In this document: piece by piece, positions 7,215-13,110 of the stretch
How the letters are laid out: each line of letters opens with the position of its first letter
How positions within the stretch are numbered: the stretch's first letter is position 1
Origin: an uncultured Methanobrevibacter sp.
GTDB taxonomy: Archaea > Methanobacteriota > Methanobacteria > Methanobacteriales > Methanobacteriaceae
Length of the DNA: 15,053 nt
Assembly (NCBI GenBank): GCA_902782595.1
Contig: CACZNW010000125.1
Span: 1-15,053, forward strand
Direction of reading: 5' to 3'
The notes under the pieces: generated by a model
Databases searched by the model: none
What the model was told of the DNA's origin: nothing
Seen by the model: the letters and a program-made list of their open reading frames with translations, nothing else
Program-made: the position numbers and the translations under genes

Positions 7215-7426
7215 TGGTTGAAGAAAAAGAAGAATTTCAAATGGGTTTGCCTAATGGCGTTGGTGAGGCAATGCTTGCTCATGCAATTGAAAAATTCGAC
7301 GTTAAACTGGAACATACTGAATTTGGTCCTGTGTTGATTGGAGAATACGATGAGCTTGTAAAGGCAAAAGATTTTCTGGAAAATGCCATTAGAGAAAGAT
7401 TAGAAGAATTGGAAGGGAAAAAATAA
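7214..7426 (+). CDS. Small acidic protein of unknown function, translationally coupled to tyrS
   Basis: 70 residues, not recognised. After a charged N-terminus comes MGLPNGVGEAMLAHAIEKF, then a short beta-like stretch (VKLEHTEFGPVLIGEY) and a helix rich in E, K, R and L (ELVKAKDFLENAIRERLEEL), ending GKK. It has no cysteines and no membrane segment. Coding status is well supported: its ATG overlaps the tyrS stop (TGATG), GGAGG (7202-7206) is 7 nt upstream, and a hairpin terminator covers its end. The position suggests co-expression with TyrRS and NMD3; any physical or regulatory link is only inference. Confidence 0.8.
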   Translation: MVEEKEEFQMGLPNGVGEAMLAHAIEKFDVKLEHTEFGPVLIGEYDELVKAKDFLENAIRERLEELEGKK

Positions 7427-7433
7427 TTTTCCC
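7415..7433. terminator. Hairpin terminator shared by the tyrS operon and convergent tmk
   Basis: Arms GGGAAAA (7415-7421) and TTTTCCC (7427-7433) with loop AATAA form a 7-bp stem that includes the stop codon of the 70-aa gene. Read from the tmk side there is a T-run just before it (complement of AAAAA at 7434-7438) and T-rich sequence inside the stem, so it could work in both directions. Only 20 nt separate the two convergent genes. Confidence 0.5.
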
Positions 7434-7446
7434 AAAAATCCTATTT

Positions 7447-8025
7447 TTAAGGGATGCAGTCAGGACATATTCCAAGATATGGTGCAACCGCTTTTTTAAT
7501 ATCGGAGGACACTTTATTTACACCATTATTGGCATCTATTATTTCACATGTGAAGTTTTCAGCCAATTTCAAATAATTTCTCTTAACTCCAGTTAAGAAT
7601 TCCTCATTTTCAAAGGTGTCTTCACCGGAAGTTCTAGCCACTGATTTTTTAACGTCCAAATCAAGTAAAATCAGCAGGTCAGGTTTTTTAGCATATTTAT
7701 TCAAGACTTCAATCCATTCTGCGGGTTCCTGATATGCCAGACTTGAAATAAATGACCTGTCTGAGATGATGATTTTTGATTCATCCTCCAGTTTATCCAT
7801 TATCAGCATCCTGTCTGCTGCAAACAGCAGCCCCAATGTTTTTTGAATTCTCTGTGTTGTTGCATCCGGCCGTTGTAAAATCTTTCGAATGAGTTTTCCC
7901 ACTTCTGAATCAGTTGGTTCCACCAATGTTTCTACCCTGAATCCGTTTGCCTCCAGCCAGTCGGATAACATTTGAATCTGAGTTGATTTACCTGCGCCGT
8001 CGATTCCTTCAAATACTATATACAT
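7447..8025 (-). CDS. tmk: Thymidylate kinase (dTMP kinase)
   Basis: Phosphorylates dTMP to dTDP for DNA synthesis; 192 residues, normal for the family. P-loop GIDGAGKST (7-15), LVEPTDSEVGKLIRK with the EP motif (34-48), FAADR (68-72) and DRSFISSLAYQ (89-99, the DR-x motif that holds the nucleotide) are all present. The LID segment reads ARTSGEDTFE (130-139): the P-loop is bacterial-like (GAGKST), but of the LID arginines usual in that type only one is evident. The C-terminus ends in CPDC (187-190) followed by IP, an unusual cysteine pair. No SD site precedes the ATG; a TATA box centred 26 nt upstream implies a leaderless mRNA. Convergent with the tyrS operon, divergent from the U32 genes. Confidence 0.95.
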   Translation of the reverse strand: MYIVFEGIDGAGKSTQIQMLSDWLEANGFRVETLVEPTDSEVGKLIRKILQRPDATTQRIQKTLGLLFAADRMLIMDKLEDESKIIISDRSFISSLAYQEPAEWIEVLNKYAKKPDLLILLDLDVKKSVARTSGEDTFENEEFLTGVKRNYLKLAENFTCEIIDANNGVNKVSSDIKKAVAPYLGICPDCIP

Positions 8026-8108
8026 ATGATAGAATATGTTTTAATTTAATATATAATTAATTACAAAATTATAAATGAATATACTATAGACAAAGGGGTA
8101 ATTATAAA
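8026..8108. promoter_or_regulatory. Divergent promoter region tmk / U32 pair
   Basis: 83 bp, A+T rich. On the minus strand TTATATATTAA (8056-8046) is centred 26 nt from the tmk ATG, the archaeal TATA-to-start distance, so tmk RNA should begin at its start codon. The same near-palindromic box can be read on the plus strand and would start U32 RNA near 8077; a second box TTATAAAT (8069-8076) would start it near 8098, too late to keep the SD site. The U32 gene has AAAGGGGT (8092-8099) 9 nt before its ATG. Confidence 0.55.
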
Positions 8109-10610
8109 ATGGTTTTAGAAGAATTATTAGCACCGGCAGGCTCTCCTGAAGTTTTAACAATTGCAGTCAATGCGGGTGCAGATGCTGTTTATATAGCAGG
8201 ACATAAGTATGGTGCCAGAGCATATGCCAAAAATTTCAGTTTTGAAGAAATCGAAAAGTCAGTGCAATACGCTCATTTAAATGGCAGCAAGATCCATGTG
8301 ACCGTCAACACATTGGTCAACAATTTTGAAATCGTGGATGTATTGAAATATCTGTTTAAATTATATCAGATTGGTGTTGATGCAGTTATTGTACAGGATT
8401 TCGGACTGATTTGGCTTTTAAAGACATTTATTCCCGATCTTGAAGTTCATGCCTCAACACAAATGGGTTTGAACAATTATTCATCAATTAAATGGGCTGC
8501 CAATAACAATATTAAAAGGGTTGTGCTTCCAAGGGAAGTTACCATTGATGAAATCAGAAAGACCACTGCCCAACTTGAAAAGGACAATATAGATATGGAT
8601 ATTGAAGTCTTTGGCCATGGAGCATTATGCTACTGTGTCAGTGGAAAATGTTATATGTCCTCATATAACAGCGGCAGAAGCGGCAATCGAGGAGCCTGCG
8701 CCCAGCCGTGCAGACGAGAGTATCGTTTAAAATACAGAGGATACAATATTGGAAACGGATATCTTCTGTCAACACATGACCTTGCAACATACAATAATTT
8801 AAAGGAAATTGAAGAAGCCGGAGTCAAATCACTTAAGCTGGAAGGGAGAATGAAATCCGGCGATTATATTGGAACCATTGTAAACAGTTACAGGAATCTG
8901 ATTGACGGAAACCCCGGAGACTATAAAAAAGATTTACACCTTGTTTTTAACAGACACTTTACCAACGGATATATGATGGGAGACAAACCCGGCGATGTAA
9001 TGGGAAGAGGCCATTCGGGTCATGAAGGATTATACATTGGTGACATTGTCGATATTGAAGATACCAAAGTGACAATAGAAATTAAAAATAAGGAAATTCC
9101 GGTTATTTTAGAGCCCGGCGATGGAATTGCATTTAAATACAACGGCAAAATCAAAGGAATTTATCTGGAGAATATCATTAAACAGGATGAAAATGAAATC
9201 ATCATCGACACCACCCGTCTTGTTAAAGTCGGAACAGAGGTATTTATCAGCTATTCCAAATCAACACATGATTATTTAAAACAGTTCGAAAAGGAAACAA
9301 TTAAAAATAATGTTGGAATTAATCTGTCACTGACATGGGATGAAAACATGAATCTGTTCACCAAGGTTGAATTCCACATTGACGATGAATTAATTAATTT
9401 CAGACATAAAACATTGGACAAATTCCAGAAAGCTAAAAATAAGCCTGTAACAGAAGAAGTTATAGAAAAACAACTCCAAAAAACCGGTGAAACACCTTTT
9501 TACATCAATAACATTCGTTTTAATAATATGCCGAAGGATATTTTCATCCCGATTCGTGAAATTAACCAGATCAGACGGGAGATTCTGGATACTGCAACAG
9601 ACTTACTGCTTAACCATTATACTCCAACTAAAAAATCGGTTAAGGCAGTCCGAAAGAATCTGACCAGATTTATTGAGGAATATGAAACCAATCCCGGAAA
9701 GATTAAAAAGAAAACACCGAAATTATCAATTTTCATTGATGACATTGCACAAATTAAGGCCGTTTCCGGATTTGATTTGAAAAGAATATATTTTGATGGA
9801 AACTGCCATTACAATAACTCTGACGATTACTTTAAAAATATTAAGGAAACTCTTAAACGTGGCAGTTTAATGGCCGCCCCAACCGAATTCGTTTGGGTTT
9901 TATCATCATTCATTTCCGAAGAAAATGCGATTAAATGCAGTGAGATTGTTAAAGATCTTGAAGATGAGGGAATTATAATTTCAGTAATGGGTGATTTTCC
10001 GGCAATGGCCGAAATATTTGACTGCCCGATTTATGGAAATCACAATTTAAATGTATGGAACAGTTTCTGTGTGCGCAATCTAAATGAAGCAGGATTCAGT
10101 TCACTGATTTTATCTTCCGAACTCTCCGGATCTGAAATCAGGGAACTTATATGTAAAAATCACGACAAAAATATTGATTTGGAAATGATTGTTAATGGAA
10201 ACCTTGAAGTTATTGTGAGTAAAGATGATTTCACCAACTTAAATGACGGGAAGGACTTTATCATTTCAAACGATGCCGATTACGCAACACTTGAAGACAA
10301 GAAAAGGAAAAAGTTCAAATATAAAATATTTTTCGACTACACCCGGCAGAGCCACATTATCAACAAGGACTGCCTGTGTCTGATTGAAGAGCTGAATGAG
10401 ATTAAGGAACTGGGACTTGACTGTCTTATTCTGGACTGCAGATATTCCAATGAAAAATATACCTCACAGATATTGTCAATTTATGCTGAAGGTCTTAAAA
10501 ATAAAAGTAACGAGGAGTTAAGTCAATATAAATACCAAATTATGGATTTATCCCAGTCCTACATTAACAAAGGCAATTATATTGAAGGAAGATTACACGA
10601 GGAAAAGTAA
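8109..10610 (+). CDS. Large U32-family protein (annotated peptidase U32), first of tandem pair
   Basis: 833 residues. The N-terminal U32 TIM-barrel-type domain (about 4-290) opens with ELLAPAGSPEVLTIAVNAGADAVY-like sequence and carries the family signature: EVFGHGALC with C174, GKC C181, then RGACAQPC with C197 and C201, followed by LKLEGRMKS. A beta-rich linker with GDGIAF follows (about 300-390), then the region with IFIPIREINQIRRE (DUF3656-like, about 390-520) and a C-terminal domain to the end. Relatives in bacteria (RlhA, TrhP, UbiU/UbiV) are Fe-S proteins of RNA or quinone hydroxylation rather than proven proteases; a similar chemistry is inferred here, target unknown. Its C-terminal third contains nine cysteines, four of them clustered (755, 757, 772, 777). 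It has an SD site, and its last codons hold the SD site of the next gene. Confidence 0.88.
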   Translation: MVLEELLAPAGSPEVLTIAVNAGADAVYIAGHKYGARAYAKNFSFEEIEKSVQYAHLNGSKIHVTVNTLVNNFEIVDVLKYLFKLYQIGVDAVIVQDFGLIWLLKTFIPDLEVHASTQMGLNNYSSIKWAANNNIKRVVLPREVTIDEIRKTTAQLEKDNIDMDIEVFGHGALCYCVSGKCYMSSYNSGRSGNRGACAQPCRREYRLKYRGYNIGNGYLLSTHDLATYNNLKEIEEAGVKSLKLEGRMKSGDYIGTIVNSYRNLIDGNPGDYKKDLHLVFNRHFTNGYMMGDKPGDVMGRGHSGHEGLYIGDIVDIEDTKVTIEIKNKEIPVILEPGDGIAFKYNGKIKGIYLENIIKQDENEIIIDTTRLVKVGTEVFISYSKSTHDYLKQFEKETIKNNVGINLSLTWDENMNLFTKVEFHIDDELINFRHKTLDKFQKAKNKPVTEEVIEKQLQKTGETPFYINNIRFNNMPKDIFIPIREINQIRREILDTATDLLLNHYTPTKKSVKAVRKNLTRFIEEYETNPGKIKKKTPKLSIFIDDIAQIKAVSGFDLKRIYFDGNCHYNNSDDYFKNIKETLKRGSLMAAPTEFVWVLSSFISEENAIKCSEIVKDLEDEGIIISVMGDFPAMAEIFDCPIYGNHNLNVWNSFCVRNLNEAGFSSLILSSELSGSEIRELICKNHDKNIDLEMIVNGNLEVIVSKDDFTNLNDGKDFIISNDADYATLEDKKRKKFKYKIFFDYTRQSHIINKDCLCLIEELNEIKELGLDCLILDCRYSNEKYTSQILSIYAEGLKNKSNEELSQYKYQIMDLSQSYINKGNYIEGRLHEEK

Positions 10611-13028
10611 ATGAGAATTCCTGAATTACTCGCACCGGTCGGGTCAAAAGACCATTTGAAAGTGGCAATAAATGCAGGTGCCAGTGCAGTTTATCTGTCC
10701 GGAAAAAACTATGGCGCCCGCAAGTATGCCGAAAACTTTACACTGGATGAAATCGAAGAGGCAGTAAACACAGCACATATGCATAACGTTAAAGTTTATG
10801 TAACCGTCAACACAATAATTAAGGAAAGCGAACTTGAAAACGTTATGGATTACCTCTCCAGATTATATTCCATCGGTGTGGATGCCGTTCTGGTGCAGGA
10901 TTTGGGTCTGGTTGAGTTGATTGGCAGGCATCTGCCTGATTTAAAGATTCATGCATCAACTCAGATGACCTGTGAAAATCAGTTGAAAATCGATTATCTT
11001 GAAAGTAAAGGAGTTAAAAGAGTTGTTCTTCCCCGTGAAATGAGAAAGGAAGAAATAGAAAATCTGAAAACTGACATGGAACTTGAAATATTTGCCCACG
11101 GTGCATTATGCTATTCTTATTCAGGACAATGTTTGATGAGCAGTTTCAAAGGAGGTAGGAGCGGCAACCGTGGTACCTGTGCCCAGCCCTGCCGTCAGAA
11201 ATATCAAATCAAAGGCATGAATAAAAAAGATTATTACCTCTCACCATGCGACTTATCGCTTTACAGTCATCTGAAAGAAATTTCAGAGTTGAACATTAGC
11301 TGCATTAAAATTGAAGGAAGAATGAGGTCTAAGGAATACCTTGCGATTGTTGTAGGCAGTTATAGAAAAGCCCTGAATAAGCTGAAAAGCGGAAAAACTG
11401 TTTCATCTGAAGAAATCAGTTTAGTTTTCAACAGAGGATTTACAACAGGCCAATTCTTAAACACCTCAAAAAGAAGCATAAGACCCGGACATATAGGATT
11501 AAAAATAGGCAGAGTCATCAAAAGCAGCAAAAATCAGATTGCAATCAGAATTGATGATTCTGTTAAGACAATTCCTGAGAAGGGCGACGGAGTGTTAATC
11601 GTTAAAAATGACAATGATTACGGTTTTGAAATATCTCATGACCCTTTAATAACAACCCTTAATCATTTCAATAAGAATAAAAACAAACCCGTAAAGGATT
11701 TAACCCGAAAAAATAAAGTTTTAATCGTTAAAAAAGTATGGCAGAATCGGCAGGCCGATTTCAATTTAAATGAATCTGAAGTGTACCTGACCAAAAGAAA
11801 CAAACTGGCTAAAAAAGTCAGGGAAATTGAAAATAAAGGTTCGAGTTTCGTTAAGTCCAAACTGATATTGACATTTTCACTTAAAAATAATTTTCCAATT
11901 TTAAAAGCAAGATTAACACTTGCAAATCACAAACAGATTGTCACAGAGATTATGGGAAACACTCCTTTTGAAAAACCTCTTAAAAAGAGTGTTACAGTTG
12001 ATACCATTAAAAAACAGTTGTCAAAACTTGATAAATATCCTTACCAGATAACGCAAATCAACGTCAATTATGACGGAACATTGTTCATACCTATAAGTAA
12101 AATTAACGAATTGAGAAGAAACTTACTTGAAAAACTGGAAAAGGAAGTTATAAACCACTATAAACATGATTATAAGCCGGTGAAACTGGCTAGAAAAGAA
12201 CTTGAAAACTATGATGAAACTTTCAATATTTCCTATTACACAAATAATTTAAATGATTTGGAAAAACTGAATGGAGTTAAAAGAGTCTATTTGGAAATTC
12301 CCGCACAGGAAGATTCCCTAACGCTTAAAAAAGCAAATCATAACATTAATTACATGGTCAGTTTTATTAAAAAAGCCACAGAAATTTCATATGACAAGGA
12401 ATATGAATTAATCTGGAAATGGCCAGACATTGCTCATGACAGCCTGCTTAAAACCCTAAACAAAACAAGAGGAATATTGAATAAAATGCATTATTCCATA
12501 CCTATCATGAGCAACAGTTTTAACGGACAATACGGATCGTATTCCATGAATGTTGCCAATACCAGCACCATTTACGGTCTTTTAAACTACAAAATTCTAA
12601 CACTGTCACCTGAACTGCGCAGAAATGACTATGAGGACATAATAAGATATACTGAAAATCCTGATAAAATTGAAATACTGGTTCAGGGGTCTGTTGAGCT
12701 GATGAAAACAAGATATCCTCTTTTATACAAAAGTGAAAGTAAAAGGGATTATGAAAATTATCTGATTGACAGCAAAAACAGCAGATATCCGATTCACAAA
12801 AGCATTTCGGGAGAGGAACTGATTATTTTTGATGAAAGTGAGCTTTCACTTCTTGAAGAAATTACTCATTTGAGAAATATTGGATATAGGAATTTTTCGA
12901 TTGACGGGCGTTATAAAAGTGATGACTATCATAATATTATCAGTGTTTATAGAAATGCCTTGAATGGAAGTATTGATAAAAAAGAGCTTGAGAGATATAG
13001 TTTTAAAAATACGACCGCCAACTATTAG
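10611..13028 (+). CDS. Large U32-family protein (annotated peptidase U32), second of tandem pair
   Basis: 805 residues, paralogue of the preceding gene with the same domain order. U32 signature: EIFAHGALC with C167, GQC C174, RGTCAQPC with C190 and C194, then IKIEGRMRS. An extra cysteine, C213, sits in SPCDLSL near where many family members have a DLC cysteine. The linker has GDGVLIV; the DUF3656-like region has LFIPISKINELRRN; the C-terminal domain keeps the VQGSVELM motif that the first protein has lost. No cysteine occurs after residue 231. The ATG directly follows the upstream stop, with GAGG (10599-10602) 8 nt before it, so translation is coupled. Identity to its partner is high in the first 200 residues and low in the C-terminal half, which points to an old duplication and different substrates or partners. 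Confidence 0.88.
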   Translation: MRIPELLAPVGSKDHLKVAINAGASAVYLSGKNYGARKYAENFTLDEIEEAVNTAHMHNVKVYVTVNTIIKESELENVMDYLSRLYSIGVDAVLVQDLGLVELIGRHLPDLKIHASTQMTCENQLKIDYLESKGVKRVVLPREMRKEEIENLKTDMELEIFAHGALCYSYSGQCLMSSFKGGRSGNRGTCAQPCRQKYQIKGMNKKDYYLSPCDLSLYSHLKEISELNISCIKIEGRMRSKEYLAIVVGSYRKALNKLKSGKTVSSEEISLVFNRGFTTGQFLNTSKRSIRPGHIGLKIGRVIKSSKNQIAIRIDDSVKTIPEKGDGVLIVKNDNDYGFEISHDPLITTLNHFNKNKNKPVKDLTRKNKVLIVKKVWQNRQADFNLNESEVYLTKRNKLAKKVREIENKGSSFVKSKLILTFSLKNNFPILKARLTLANHKQIVTEIMGNTPFEKPLKKSVTVDTIKKQLSKLDKYPYQITQINVNYDGTLFIPISKINELRRNLLEKLEKEVINHYKHDYKPVKLARKELENYDETFNISYYTNNLNDLEKLNGVKRVYLEIPAQEDSLTLKKANHNINYMVSFIKKATEISYDKEYELIWKWPDIAHDSLLKTLNKTRGILNKMHYSIPIMSNSFNGQYGSYSMNVANTSTIYGLLNYKILTLSPELRRNDYEDIIRYTENPDKIEILVQGSVELMKTRYPLLYKSESKRDYENYLIDSKNSRYPIHKSISGEELIIFDESELSLLEEITHLRNIGYRNFSIDGRYKSDDYHNIISVYRNALNGSIDKKELERYSFKNTTANY

Positions 13029-13060
13029 GAATACTTTTCTCATGCTCTCAGCAAAATCAG

Positions 13061-13101
13061 TTATATATTAAAGTATAATACTTATATTTACGGAAAGGGG
13101 T
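13061..13101 (+). promoter_or_regulatory. Promoter and SD site of the MutS-like gene
   Basis: TTATATATTAA (13061-13071) is a strong archaeal TATA box, identical to that of tmk. RNA would start near 13091, giving a leader of about 20 nt that holds the SD site GGAAAGGGGT (13092-13101), 9 nt before ATG 13111. A perfect palindrome (13071-13083) fills the space between the box and the start. No clear terminator for the upstream U32 gene is visible in 13029-13060. Confidence 0.6.
13071..13083. repeat. Perfect palindrome AAGTAT-A-ATACTT, possible operator
   Basis: Two 6-bp arms (13071-13076 and 13078-13083) flank a central A. The element directly abuts the TATA box of the MutS-like gene and ends about 8 nt before the expected RNA start, a place where a bound dimer would block RNA polymerase. 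The arms contain G and C, so it is less trivial than the all-A/T repeat before mcm. Confidence 0.4.
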
Positions 13102-13110
13102 TTGGTAAAA

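Noticed and set aside
8109..13028. One U32 gene split by a frameshift or stop
   Set aside because: Each protein has its own full N-terminal U32 domain and its own C-terminal domain, and the second has its own ribosome site. This is a tandem duplication, not a broken gene.
13102..13110. TTG start for the MutS-like gene
   Set aside because: Only 1 nt separates it from the AAAGGGGT site. ATG at 13111 has normal spacing and gives a natural start just before the first HhH motif.
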